DNA from: Jackrogersella multiformis
Lineage: Eukaryota; Ascomycota; Sordariomycetes; Xylariales; Hypoxylaceae
DNA: 64,000 bases
Assembly: GCA_902806575.1 (NCBI GenBank)
Contig: CADCXD010000006.1
Coordinates: forward strand, 1,026,282-1,090,281
Direction of reading: 5' to 3'
The notes under the pieces were generated by a model that saw only the letters and a program-made list of their open reading frames with translations, did not search any database and was not told the origin of the DNA. The position numbers were made by a program, and so were the translations under genes. Positions within the stretch are counted from its first letter, which is position 1, and the number at the start of each line of letters is the position of its first letter. Positions 11,559-24,648 of this stretch are shown here, one piece after another.

Positions 11559-13302
11559 TCAAAAGGCCTTTACTTTACCCTCGGCTCTCAGCTGATCATA
11601 TCGCAACACGCTTTGCAACAAGACCTCCGCTCCTATGGCGCACTCTTCGGGACTAGTATACTCCTCTGGGTTATGACTTACCCCATTCTTCGACGGAACG
11701 AAGATCATACTCGTCGGGCACCGCCGGCTGGTATATACGCTGTCGTGCCCGGCTCCGCTCGTCATATCCCGGACCAGGCTGCTACTGCCGGTTACGGCCT
11801 CAGCAGACGCCCGAACAGCGGCGACACAGTCCGAGTTAAATATCGTAGCGGGGGAGACGAAATCAGTCTTCCACTCAACGCTAAGCGGCTTTCCCGGAGT
11901 CGAGTGCGCGAGGAGTCCGTCGATGTCCTCGCCCGCCGCCAGCTTGGCGAAATCCCGCTTCAGATCCCCCTCTATGGCTTCGACGGTAGCATCGACCGGA
12001 CTGCGGATGTCGAGCGTGAACTGCACGTGACCTGGGATCGTGTTCGTGCTGCCGGGACTAAGTGTCAGTATGCCCGTCGAGGCAAGGCCGGAATGCGCAG
12101 TTGCTACGCGGTGCGCATGTACGATCAAGCGTGCCGCTAGGAGCATCGCGTCGGCACGGCTATTGAAGGGCGTAGTTCCGGTGTGCGCGTCTAGCAGATC
12201 GCCATCCAGTCAGTATCAAATATGTTATGAACTCTTCGCTTGGAATAGGCAATGTGGCAATACCTCGTCCATGAACGTCAATCGTATACCACTTGTAAGA
12301 TTGAACCCCCTTCACGACTCCCACTTTCTGCTGCTCCGATTCTAATATCGGTCCCTGCTCGATATGAAGTTCGAAATGCGCCGCCATGGGCATGCTTCGG
12401 TAACTAGCTGGTGTCGTGCCAAGATACCCGATCCTTTCTAGTTCAGTTTTCATCGTCGCTGTCCCACCACCCACCTCTTGCAGGTTATGGGCACGGTCGA
12501 GAGGAATGTCTTCCGCCCATACCCCTGATGACACCATACTAAGCGGAAAGCGCGCGCCTTCCTCACTATTTCCATATGTTAATCCAGCATCAATGTGAAA
12601 AATCTACAACAGTCCGAAGTAGCGGCTCCGACTATTAGGGACAGGACGTACTTGGTCCAATTCACAACTCCTACTGGGAACTCTGTCTCCCAATGATGGT
12701 CTTGCAGCACTTTGAGCATCTCGATACCAGCCTGGACACCTAGGATCCCGTCATACCGACCACCGGTGGGCTGCGTATCGAGATGGGACCCTACAAACGT
12801 GGCCGGTCCTTCGCGGCGACCGGGGCGCACAGCGAAGATGTTTCCCATAGCATCGATGGTGATATTGCACCCCAAAGCCGTGGTTGTCTCCACGAACCAA
12901 TCTCGGACCTGCTTGTCCGAGTCATTCAGCGCAAGCCTCACCATGCCCGTCTCAGTCGCCGCACTAGAATAGCACAGGGCTAGTATAAGCACACAACCAC
13001 TAAAAAATGTGAAGGGTTTCCTGAAAGACTTACGTTCCCCATCGCTTTCCCGTTCCAAAGGAGCAGGTCTCATGTAATGTATCCATTAATCTACCTCCTT
13101 GCACCTTCAGGGCCTTAAAATCTCCATTTTTGCCAGTCATTGTGCCGGTGCTGAATCGTCGTGATGTACTAAATGGAGAGTTGTGTAGCGTCTCTGCTGG
13201 TAAGGGAAATGACGAGCCTACTATAATTTGAGACCTCGTTGTTGTTGTTAAACGACTTATATAGTTGTGTCTGATAAAGGGGCGGCGTATTACAGAAGCC
13301 AT
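11559..13302 (-). CDS. Amidase, hydantoinase/carbamoylase family (M20 peptidase fold)
   Basis: Zinc-dependent hydrolase of N-carbamoyl amino acids, beta-ureidopropionate or allantoate. Four exons: 13302..13034, 12963..12652, 12565..12264 and 12190..11559; introns 70, 86 and 73 nt; 504 residues. The first about 50 residues are basic and Ser/Thr-rich without acids, like a mitochondrial presequence. Family motifs: GSHLDTQPTGGRYDGILGV (metal-binding His/Asp), WTNEEGARF (metal and catalytic Glu), HIEQGP, DAHTGTTPF and near the C-terminus GAGHDSVY and GVSHNPEEYTSPE. All junctions keep phase. It belongs to the ArgE/DapE/AmaB group; pyrimidine or amino-acid carbamoyl degradation is the likely role, but the exact substrate is not decided by sequence. 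Confidence 0.92.
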
Positions 13303-14831
13303 AATGGAAACTTGAGACTAAAATGATTATGGGATGTACTTATAGACATCTTAACATGTGCCTAAGGAGCTAGATACCTACCTAACCTAGGTAATGTACT
13401 TGTTATTGATAAGGTCGAGCGAGGTCGGCGAGGGTCACGTGCCTACTAATGAATAATACAAACCGTAAACTAAGTGAATATACCCTTCTTTTATCCTGGA
13501 ACTAGATAACCCACCTCCATGCCTAGGAAAAGATAGTAGTATTGTATTACAAATTAAGTCGATATCGGGCTATGATTACCATTTACTAAAACTACCGGCC
13601 GCACTCACCGGTGCTCTTTAGGATTTCAAGACGTATGCTAAGAACCTTGAAAGATTTCATAGTATACGGTCTTCGAAATTTAAATAAGAAAGTGTTAGAT
13701 GTTTAAATTCTAAACTTATAGATTTTTGGGGGGGCCTTAGGGGGATGTCTAAACCTTCTATATTAGGTACAGATAGATAGTCTGGATAGTAAATAAAAAG
13801 GGGGCAATTGCCTAGGTAATCACAGAAGAACCAATTTATGCATCCACCCACGGCTGACTAGCCCTGAAGAGTAGCTGATTTTTATTTTCGTGAGAATGAA
13901 GCTTGTCCCTAAGATTCTAGCTTCCGACTTTACTGTCGTTATATCGCGTTGGCGGTAAAGCTGGAAAGGCTTCTTAAGAGATTACCATGAGCCTCATGCT
14001 TATCTTCTGGCTCATGCGTTGACATAACCACCATCAGGTCGAGACATATCATGGAGGCCCTGGTCAATATTGCATGCGTAATTTCAGAAGGTATCCTCTT
14101 CATTGGTTCGTTGGCTGTGTGATGGACCACCTGGGGCTGAACTCCCTTGACCCGCCCGGCTTTCATAACTAGGCTGCCAGGTTATTTTCAACGACCTGTT
14201 TACATAGTACAGTGCTATACAATGTTAAATAACCAGCAATAAGTCTTAATGTATCAGGGAGAATGCTAGATATGCTCACCAATTCAATACCATTCATTAG
14301 GTCTATATTTACGAAAGGTCGACACGTATGTATAATGTGCCGAGAATCTTAGCGTCGCTTTCATGGAGTCCGAGCTAATAGTTATCGGGGGCAGAAAAAA
14401 TAAAAATCTCGTTTATCGCGATTCGCGAAGGTGCCGCTAATAACTTCCCCCAACGGCTAGCGGCTATGTAAAACCTCTCTAGCTATCAGCTTTTCCCCTG
14501 ACCGAGCAGAATGGCGTCCTTGTGTGCGCTTGGCAAACGCTATTAGTGTTCAGCTGTCAGGGGTATAGCGCTTCGTGACAAGGGCACGTAAATTCTTCAT
14601 CGAGGAGTAGAGATCGCCCGGGAAGACTTGTAAAGCCGTGAATGGTATAAAATACGCCTGGATAGCTATCCGCGGTGATCGCAATGCTTGATTCTTGAAT
14701 GGGATCCCGAGCTACTGTCCTTCCGGCCCCCCTGTGTTGTCTGGTTTTGCGCGCCTGTGTTCTTGTAGTGCATCCACGCCTCTCGCGATTTTTCTTCTAC
14801 CTTTGTGGTTGAGTATGAAGAAGTAGTGACA
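13303..14831. other. Intergenic, AT-rich
   Basis: Promoter of the hydrolase gene on the left and of the cysteine-repeat membrane protein on the right. A CCTAACCTAGGTAATG motif lies near 13380. Open frames at 13657-13851 and 13939-14166 (minus) show no domain and no splice partners. Confidence 0.55.
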
Positions 14832-16948
14832 ATGCGTCAGATACAGTCGCTACTGATTTGGGCATGCTTGAGTGCATCGCTTGTGGGTGCGGAGGAAATC
14901 GTTTATGTTACCGATCTCTCGATTTTCACTGTTCTAGTAAGTTGGTTTCACTTAATGACAAAGTTAGCAAACTACGTGTTCCGGTATTGGTTTATATTCC
15001 TTCTATGTTCACGGGGACCGTCAAAGGCCTCGAGAATGTGAAAATTAAAAAGGCAGGACGAAACTGGGGGAAACACAAGAGATCCACGATACTGCGATAG
15101 GCCTTGCACGTCACGATATATAGCCTGGAAGATAGCCGGACGCTTTAAACTGATGCAAATTGTGACAGGCCCCTTGCGCCGCCGCGGCCATATCGGCAAA
15201 CGTCCAGTCGCAGACATACGAAAACTGCCCGGAAGCAGTCACCGATCTCCAATCTTGTGTCTGTACGAAGAATAATAACTTCGCTTCGATATCGACAGGA
15301 ATCTCTAAGTCAGTTAGCTACAGCTGTGGCTCAACTGCGTCTGCAGACCAAGCAAGTGCGGCCAGTGTTTTCGAAGCCTACTGCAACCAAGCCTCGATCA
15401 CGCCGTTCCCAACTCCCTCCTATGCAGTTACGCAATATATCACCGATTTCCCAGCATGGCAGGAACTCGCACCTTGTGCCGCCCAAGGTTTATCCTACAT
15501 CGTCCAGTGAGTTTCTGTTTCCTCGTGGTCCCTATTCTACATTAACGAAATCTTTTCTAACTGTCTCCTAGGAGTATGGTGAGTTTGAACTAGGTATCAA
15601 TATACTTGTCGTCCAGTCTAATATAGAGGGTAGACATATGCTTTGTGTCCGGCCGAACCAAGTCTTCTCGCAACGTGTGTATGCGACAAGAATCAGAATT
15701 CTCTGCTTGCTAGTCAGGGCATTAACACGTCGGTGAAATACTCATGTTCATCCCACACTGCGGATATCGATTCGGCACAGGCGGTATTCGCTGGCTACTG
15801 TGGGCTCGTAAAAGGAACGACATCTTTCCCGACGACCGCGGAACCACCCGGCGACAGTAAGTTGCGTTTCAGCTCTTTCTACATACTTGGGAAATTAGCT
15901 GACCTACCTAATAGTGACGTACTATATCACTGCACTGCCCGAATTTAGCTCACTGGCCCCTTGTGCACGGTCCGCGGTATCATATGGAGTGCTGAGTGTA
16001 AGACCGCGAGCTCTCCATAGTGATTTAAATACTGACAATTTCGCTAAAGCAAACCTATGATCTCTGTCCTCCAGGCCCAGAAGCTCTTGCCTCGTGTGCC
16101 TGTATTAAGAGCGGCATGTCTGGTTACGTCAGTAATCAGGTTGTGTCGGATGTGAAATACTCCTGCGATTCGACGGCAACCGAAGACGTTAGTTCTGCTG
16201 TAAAGGTTTTCGAATTGTACTGCAGTGCTGCTAAGGGATTGGCAACTCCTACGGGGGTCACCGAATCAGGTAGGCCTACTGCTAAACCCAGTCATCCTTC
16301 CCTCTAATGATAGTTGTGATAGTGCAAGAAACAACTGCTACCGGGCAGAGCGCGACGTCCGGACCCAAGGAGACCGGGGCTATCAGTGGTTCTACGGCTT
16401 CTGAAGGTCCTCTGGAATCTGGTGTGTCTAATGGAGGGTTAAGCACCAATTCAACTAGAAAGTCGAATACAGGGACAATTGTGGGGGCTGTGGTTGGCGT
16501 TGTAGCTGGCCTTGCGATTCTGGCCCTGGTAGCCTTCTTCTTTTGGCGGCGGTCGCGACATAATCAAGGCCATGACCAGGCAGCGATACTTACTTCTGAC
16601 CCTGAAAATTCCGGCAAACTTGAGCTTGACGGCAGCATAGCTGCTCCTTTACCGACAGCTAGCCCCGACTCGAGCACGCTGAAAGGACAAGCAGTAACCC
16701 GCGGTGAAAACGTATCTCCAGTCTCTGTCCCCAGCTCACTGAATACATCGGAGCTTCAGGGTCACGGACCTTATAGTCCACAGGAAGCATATGGCCAACC
16801 GGTATACGAAGCGCCGGGTCAGTATAGACCACAGGTGTACGAGGCGCAAGGGCAACCCAGATCGGAGCTTCAGGGTATGGGCTGGCAATCTGGACCTGTG
16901 AACGAATTTCACGAAATGGATAGTGAACATCGAAGACAACAGTCATAA
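14832..16948 (+). CDS. Cell-surface membrane protein with three six-cysteine repeats
   Basis: I assemble seven exons: 14832..14936, 15169..15506, 15572..15578, 15634..15856, 15915..15997, 16050..16269 and 16329..16948, giving 531 residues. An N-terminal signal peptide (MRQIQSLLIWACLSASLVGA) is followed by three tandem extracellular repeats of about 95-105 residues, each with the pattern LAPCA..(I/L/V)S, TY..CP, C(V/A)C.K, YSC.STA and VF..YC, i.e. six cysteines. Then a Ser/Thr/Gly-rich stalk, one membrane helix (about 20 hydrophobic residues from GTIVGAVVGVV) ending in WRRSRH, and a cytosolic Pro/Gln/Tyr/Gly-rich tail. The layout resembles fungal cell-wall sensors or CFEM/WSC-like surface proteins, but the cysteine spacing fits neither exactly. 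Repeat-to-repeat alignment fixed the splice sites, including a 7-nt microexon. Function unknown. Confidence 0.8.
15572..15578 (+). other. Predicted 7-nt microexon in the cysteine-repeat gene
   Basis: GAGTATG lies between an acceptor (CTCCTAG) and a donor (GTGAGT). Including it joins YIVQ to SM and TYALCP in phase and restores the second repeat to the pattern of repeats one and three (QSQTY and LSQTY). Flanking introns are 65 and 55 nt. Confidence 0.65.
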
Positions 16949-17935
16949 GGTGTTTACTGGATATAATGTTGCTGAGAATATATGTAGAGATTTGACTTAT
17001 ATCGTCGTAAGTGCGGTGAGAGGACTGGTATATTGTACGATGAGAATGAAGTTATACCCATTTAGAATATGTTTGGAGAGAAAGTAGCAGGGTGTATGGA
17101 TGTATTTAAAGAATCTAATTTAGAGGTTCCTCGCTTCCCAAGTTGATAATTAAGTTGAAGTCTTTACAGTCTTACATACCTAGGTACTGTAGTATGTATG
17201 GGGATAATGGTTGTTGTATTTTCAAGGTTTTAAGCTTCAGGCAAAACACAGAATCTCACTTAAACACTCTTGATTACATAAGTTGCCCCACAGTGCCTAC
17301 AATAAACGGGGGTTGTAACAGTCTCCAGGTTTTGGGAGGTACCTAGGTACGTACTTAAGTACGCTAGGTGGTCAAAGCTCCTTGAGCTGATCATTTTAGG
17401 TTAGGCTCGAAATTGCAGAAAAGCAGAGAGTGATTGTACTTCGTACCAGTGTAACAATGAACAACAGGGAAGAGGGTGCTAGCTTCGTCGCGCCTTCCAC
17501 CGAAAACAGTTACTTTCAGGTCAGTTCAATCCTGACATTTCTTTGTGAAGGGAAAGAAAAGCATCATCTTAACATCTTAACATCTTTTTCACACTCTGAT
17601 GAATCTTTCATCACCACCAACACCGACCCTCCTTCAAAACCCTTCGATGATTTAATCGATTGATTGAACGATCTATTGATCCACCTTAATCATTTCGACC
17701 CTAATTCACTCCTTGTCTGGATTCCCAAGGTTCTCTTGTCATTTTTTTCTCTTAGTTGTCACACCTCTGGTGATTTTCGCACTTACTTTCTCTACGCGAT
17801 CGCGACTTGTCAACCACGGCAGTTCTAATCACGAAGCCTGCGATATTAGAATCGATATATCTACGCGAGCATCATCCCATCAATTTACCCAATTAGTTTT
17901 TCTGATGGCCAGATCTCAATCGGGTACTTGACACG
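16949..17935 (+). promoter_or_regulatory. Upstream region of MLP1/TPR gene
   Basis: Gene-free. The last 450 bases are rich in CT and ATC runs, as in many fungal 5' leaders. GTACCTAGGTACGTAC-type motif around 17339-17356. No other gene seen. Confidence 0.4.
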
Positions 17936-20900
17936 ATGGCAGCTGCGGAGGTTGATCTTGGCTACCTAGCTACTCATCTGGGTCTGCCCGAGGTGAACCT
18001 CACAACTGTTGCCACAGATCCTACAACCGACCTTGTCAGAATCATTTTGTCCGCTGTTGCCGCTAAAGGCCATGAATATGATGCATTATTCACTCATAAA
18101 CTTCAGTTAGAGGTTGAGCTTGAAACCTCCGTACGTAGTGCCGAAGCACAACGCGACGCCAGCAACGAAACCGCCAAAAAGGCACTCAAGGATGTCGAGG
18201 AGCTTCGCCAGAAGCTCAAGGACGAAGGTATGTGTACTTGCCCCTGTAGCTGCGCGTCGATTTTTATAAATACTCATGCCGATACACAGAGACTACACGC
18301 CAGACGCTAGAAAACGAGCTGCAGTCCATCAAATCGTCTAGCTCTACCTCACAATCCGAGATCGATAAACTCCGCGCGCGTGTCGCATCCTTAGAAACTT
18401 CGAGTCGAGAGTCGCTTGCGATCATCGATACCAAGAATTCCGCAAACGAGACGTTGTCTCGCGAACTACAGGCTCAACATCAGAAAAACATCAAATTAAA
18501 CCAGGAAATCACAGCCTTGCAGCAATCCGTCCAGAATGCAAACAACACATCAAACACCTCGAAGTTTAGGGAGCAGTCGTTGCAGCAACAGCTGCAGCTG
18601 GCTCAGAGCAGTGCCGACTTCTTCGAGAAGGAGCTCAAGAACAAATCTGCCGAAGCGCTCAAATACCGAAAAGAGAAGGGCGCGCGTATTGCTGAGCTGC
18701 AGCGCCTCAACGACGATGCTACATCTAACATAGAATCCCTCAAGCGAAGCGAACAGGCACTTCGCCAGCGTCTCGATGAAGCACAAAAAAAGGCAGATGA
18801 TTCTCTTACTAAAATTCAGCAGCTACAAGAAGCTGCAGGTCGTAGGGAAGAGGATTATCGCCAAGAATGTGACGGTCTACGGCGACTGGTCGACTTGAAA
18901 GAGCAACAGACTGTCGCCTACAAGAAGCGAGTCCAGGAAGTCGAGGCGAGAGAGGAGCAGGTGAAACGGGAATGTGAAGAGACCATCCGCCGAATTAGCG
19001 AAGAACTTGCGAGGGCCAACTCAGATAAGGAAGAACTTTCTCAGGCGATCGAGTCCCTTCGAGACGAGGTAGGCCGTCTCGAGGCTATGGTTGCCGGGGG
19101 CAGCCCAAGACAACCTGGATCTACACCACAGACCCCAAGGCCTTTGAACGGATCACTCTACCGGTCGGGCTCGCCTTTTGCAACACCGGGTTCCACACGA
19201 AAGACGCTCTCGACGACCCAGATGATGGAGGATTTCTACAAGGTCAAAGGACAGCTGAACGCTGAAAAGCTTCGCAGTAGCAATCTCGCAAAGGAATTGG
19301 ACGATGTTATTGACCAACTAGAAGCCAAGCGTCCAGAGCTCGAGGAACTTCAGGCCGACAACGAACGACTGCAAGAGGAAATGAAGACCATGTCCCATCT
19401 TTCGGATGAGAGCTTCAGAGAGCGCGATGTGGCTAAAAAGGCAGCGCGCAAGGCTGAGGCAGCTGCGGCGGATGCTGAAAAGCGAAATACCCTTCTACAG
19501 TACGAAGTGAAGAGTCTTAGTGCCCAGATCCAGATGTTGACTTTCAACGTGCATTGTCTCGAGACGGGCCTGGACCAGCTCAGCTCTGACGAACGATTGA
19601 TCCTGCAAAAGTTGGAGAGGGGTCAAATCAATGACCAGATAGGTGATGAGGAGTCGAATGCCCATACCTCAATCCTAGAACGCCTTGTTGTCTTCAAGAA
19701 CATCAAGGAACTTCAAGGACGGAACGAGCAACTCCTTCAAGTCACCCATGAACTTGCCGAGAAGATGGAAAATGAAGAGGCAATTACGGCAAAGAGTCAA
19801 GCGATGGAGGACCATAAGGAGCGCATTCGATTAGAGCAGGAACTAGAAGTCTTCAGGGATACCCTCAGAGGCTTCCAGGTCAAGACTGAATCGATTACTA
19901 AGGAGCGAGACATGTTCCGACGCATAGTCGAATCACGGGCATCTGCCGACGAGATGGCGTCGGCATTAGGTCGATCAACACAAGACGGCATCTTTGCTAG
20001 CATCGAACACAACTCTGCCGCAAACGACGACACATCGGATTATACTACTCTACTCCGAGATCTTCAACAAAATTTCGATTTCTACCGAAATGAGCAGACT
20101 ACTGATCGGAAGACAATAAAAGAGCAGCTAGAAAAACTTTCTGCGGAGAGAAACTCCCTCCAAGCGGAAGTTTCCAAGTTGCACAGTCAGCTTTCGCTTG
20201 CGTCAGAGCGCTATGAAATCCTTCAGTCAAATCTTACAGCCTTGCAAAGCGAGAACAAGGAGCTGCAAAGGAGAAACCAAACCATGTCAGAGTCTGCTGC
20301 TAAGCAAGACATCCGGACGCAGCAAGTGGCTGAAGACCTAGTCGAGGCGAGAGGGTTGCTTGAGAGCATGCGTAGCGAAAATGCGAACCTGAAAGCTGAG
20401 AAAACCCTCTGGAAGAATATACAGGATCGATTGAGCCAGGACAACGAGAGTTTAATGCAGGAGAAGTCCCGTTTGAACGGTTTAATAGCCACGCAGCAGA
20501 CTCTTCAGAATGAACGCGAACTAAGTGAATCCGAGACCAAGCGACGCCTCCAGTCTCAAATCGATTCTTTGGAGGCCGATCTCAATACGACTAAGCGCAA
20601 GTTAGTCGAGGAAATCGAAGAGGCAAAGAAGGGGCAGCTCCGGAAGGAATATGATGGACAGCAGTTCCAGAAACGAATAGATGAGCTTATGACAAATCTT
20701 GGTCAGATTCGCGAAGAGCTTGTCGGTACGAAGACTAGCCGAGATCATCTCCAGAGCAGAGTTGATGAGCTTACTATTCAACTACGAAGTGCAGAGGAGC
20801 GCGCAGAGAGACTGCAACCAAGGCCCACGCCGAGACCGGGATCCATCGTTCCCACCCCGGAGCAAAACACGACGCAAGCTGACTCGGATGAGCGTATCCA

Positions 20901-23900
20901 AGATCTGATCTATGAGGTGGCTGATCTCAAGCGTGACCTAGAGCTGACAAAGTCACACCTAGAGAACGCCCAGGCACAAGTAGAGAGATACAAGGAATTG
21001 AGCCAATCATCAGAAGAAGAACTTGAGAGAATGAATTCCGCACAAGAGCAATACCAGCAAGAGATGGACGCGGCAGTATCGGCCAAGGATACTACGATTA
21101 AGGAACTCGAGCAACGGGTAGAGGACTTATCCACCGAACTGGCAAGATCTAACGGCGAATTGTCAACTCTGCGCGACTCCCAAGCCGAGGTCGCGAAGCG
21201 ATTCCAAGATGAAAGGGCCATCCTAGACGAGGAAATTAAGCGACTAAAAGATGAGGAGGAAAGGTACACAGTTTCTTCACAATTTCATCAACAGGATCTC
21301 CGCGCGCAGGCTGAGATTGCAGCGAATGCACAACATGCATATGAGAACGAAGTTATGAAGCACGGAGAAACCGCAACGTCACTCTCTAACTTGCGTGGCG
21401 AGTTCAACCATTTGAAGACGTCAGCAGCAACCTGGAAAGCAGAAGCCGAATCGGCGAAGGCCACACTGCTCCAGAACGAAAGCTCTTGGGACGAACGGCG
21501 ACAGAGGTTCGAACGAGAAATATCGGAACTACGTGCTCGCAGAGACGATGCCAACGGGCAGAATAAGTTACTTCACCAGCAGCTAGAAGATGTGACAAAG
21601 CAGGTTTCGGCATTGCAGCAGAGTCGAGCTTCGACTGATGAGACCCTAGACACCATCGCTGCGCAACCTAGCAGTTCAGATACAGATAAGTTCCGAGAAC
21701 TGAGCAACTATCTTCGTCGCGAGAAAGATATTGTGGAGGTACAATACGACCTCAAGGTACAAGAGTCAAAACGATTACAGCAACAACTTGAGTATGCGCA
21801 GTCACAACTCGACGAGGCCAGACTCAAGCTTGAGCAAGAACGTCGTTCGCAGGGCGATGGTGATCGCAGCTCTATAGCCCATAAGGATCTTATGAGCAAG
21901 CTTGAAGAACTCAACCTTTTCCGGGAGAGCAGCGCTGCTTTGCGGACAGAGGCTCGTCAAGCACAGGCCCAGCTGGCCGAGAAAACTGCTAGAATCTCGG
22001 AGCTAGAATCAACTATTCAACCGCTCGAGGCCCAGGTCGAAGAACTTCAGAGTCAACAAACCTTCAGGGAGGCGGAAGTAAAACAGCTTCACGAGGACCG
22101 AGATCGTTGGCAGAAGCGAACCGAAGACATCCTTTCAAAACATGGCAGGACTGATCCAGCGGAGGTTGAAGAGCTCAAGCAGATGGTTGCAAAACTTGAA
22201 TCGGAGCGAAATTCTCTGCAGGAATCTGAGGCAACTCTCAGGGACACAGTGCAAGGGCTTGAGCGGGATTTGAAGGATAAAGAAGCTACATGGTCAACAA
22301 CAAGGGAAAAACTTGTCAGTCAGGCCAAAGAGCGATCTAGGAATCTTAGCAACGCCAAGGCCGAAGTAGTAGCTGAGAGAGACAAGCTACAGACAAGAGT
22401 CGCCGAAGTTTCTGACCAACTCTCAACAACGCAAGAAGAGCTAGAGCAGTCCAAGAAGGCAAGACTTGGCTTAGAGGAGCAGATCAACAGCTTCAAACGT
22501 CAAGTTGAGGCGCTTCAAAATGAGGCGCAAAATAATTCTACCGTCTCTGCCCCGGTAGATACATCTAACACCCAGGCTCTGTCTGCTTTGCAAAATCAAT
22601 TGGCCGAGGTCCGCGCGGAGTTAGATAACGTTTCGTCGCAGAAGGTCACTGTCGAGCAAGAATTGCAAAGTGCCCGTAATGAACTAAACTCGGCGATTGC
22701 CGAACGAGACCGGGCGATTGCCGATGCGCAGGCTCGAGCGACGAATGGCGACACCGTTATGGAGAACGGGACTGGTGTATCAGAAGAGAGACCGTTGACG
22801 ACACCGCTATCCGACGAAGAACGTAAGGCGCTTGAAGGGAAGATCTCAGAGGCAGCAGTTAAAGCTGCTGAATGGGAAGCGAAAGTTAAAGAGTTAGAGG
22901 AAAAGCAGGACCAGATTGTTAAGACGAGAAGCGACAAGATGAAAGAGGCTTTGAACAAGCGTCTAGCTGATTATAAGACTCAGATGGAAGAAGAAAGAGC
23001 CCAGATGAAACTCGATACTGAGAAACTTGAGTCTGACTTCAAGCTTCGTATGGAACAAGAACGGAGAATTTGGGAGCTGGAACACGCCAATGGTCCGAAC
23101 GACGCCAAGCCACCCGCTACTCCTGCTCGACAGCACCCCTCCGAGACTCCAGCAGGGACACCTACGACCTTGGTTGGTGATCTGAGTGGACTAAACGATA
23201 AAGAGATTAGGGATCTCGTAACCAACAACGCTACGCTCAAGAGCATAATTCAGAATAATATCAAGAACAAACTCGCGATCGAGACCAAGAAAGTGCGTGA
23301 GGAACAGGAGAAAGTATTGAAAGCGGAGTGGGAACAGAAGGTCGCCCAGGCCCGCGAGCAAGCTACTGCGCTAGCTACGTCAAAGAGCAATCTCAGACTC
23401 AACATGACCGAGAAAAGGGGGCAGGTTGCTGCCGCCAAATTGACTGTCGTGGAGACTGCTGCTAAGGATACACCACAGCGACCTGTTGGAGAGGTCTGGG
23501 AGATCGCAAAAGACGCAAAGCCACCACCGCCACCCCCCAAGCCACCAGTTGTTGCAGAATCTCTAGCTGCCTCAACGACGGCGAACGCTTTACCAAGTAC
23601 GTCATTTCACCTAACCCCCCGAGAAATTGCAATTTTTACTAACATCTATTTAGCTCCTAGCACCCTACCTACGACTACTAATGCGGGCAAGCAGGAAGCG
23701 ATCGCTGCTCCTACTAGTGCTATCCCCAAGCTAGGGATGGTATCAAATAACCCATCATTGCCAAGCAATCCCTTCGCGACTACTAAGCAAGAACAGCCAG
23801 ACTTGGCATCTGTAGCTTCAAATCCCTTCGCCCAACAGGCAGGGTCCCACCCGGGATCGATCCCATCGCAACCTTTAAGTCAATCTATGGTAGCATCATC

Positions 23901-24147
23901 ACAGCTTCCGGCAAAGGTCACGGGTCTTCCAATGCCGACAGCGGGTACTCGCAAGCCGAGCGGACCTAATCAGATGCGTGGTGGTGCTCGCGGCGGGGCA
24001 GCAAACCGTGGAGGTCGTGGGGGTGCGCAAGGTCGGACTAGTCTCAATCCTTCAGTTGATAATTTCCACCCTGGCAACAAACGGCCTCGGGGGGATTCGG
24101 ATATAGGAAACGGTGCAAAGAGGCCACGGGGTGGCGGTCCGCACTAG
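17936..24147 (+). CDS. MLP1: Nuclear pore basket filament protein (TPR/Mlp1 family)
   Basis: Giant coiled-coil nucleoporin that forms the nuclear basket and takes part in mRNP surveillance and chromatin tethering. Exons 17936..18227, 18290..23596 and probably 23654..24147, 2030 residues. Nearly the whole protein from about residue 50 to 1700 is heptad-rich Glu/Gln/Leu/Arg coiled coil; the region around TKERDMFRRIVESR matches the TPR/MLP signature. The C-terminus changes to a low-complexity Pro/Ser/Asn tail, a PPPPPP run, an RGG-like stretch (RGGARGGAANRGGRGGAQGR) and basic KRPRG clusters that can serve as nuclear localisation signals. The second intron (57 nt, GTACGT..TTTAG with ACTAAC) is a multiple of three and has no stop, so retention would add 19 residues. 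Confidence 0.93.
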
Positions 24148-24648
24148 TACCACAGTTCTCTCTACCAAGCGGAAGAATTATCTGAGAACCCTAACAAACT
24201 TTTGTTCCCATACTTGTACATCAACAGTTCCGTGGATCATATTTAATAGGCACCCCGAATTATGAACGAGGTGGTTATGGCTTTTATTGATAGCTATTTC
24301 ATTGCTTTAGCTGGAATGGAGGTTTGGCCAGGTCAGGGCCGGAAAATGAAGGCGTTGGCATTATGTAGCTTTGAACCCTGCGGCATTAAGGCTATGAATA
24401 GTACGCATCATCTCTTTTGTGCAAATGTCTCGCATGGTCTAAAGACTGTTCCTAATTAAGCCTCAGTATATGTGCGGCTGTGGTTGTTTCCAAGCTTCTT
24501 GCATCAGATGAAGTGTAAGCATGAAATCCAACATCGGGGAAGAGTTACAATACAAGTATCTATGGATACCTCTATTTCAAGTAGCACGAATTGATGAATA
24601 CCTATCTAAAGTACTAGAAAATATCAAGAAATCCAAGTCCACGTAACC
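24148..24648. other. Intergenic between convergent genes
   Basis: 3' flanks of MLP1 and of the leftward HeLo-like gene. A 65-codon open frame at 24262-24459 has no homology I recognise. Confidence 0.55.
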
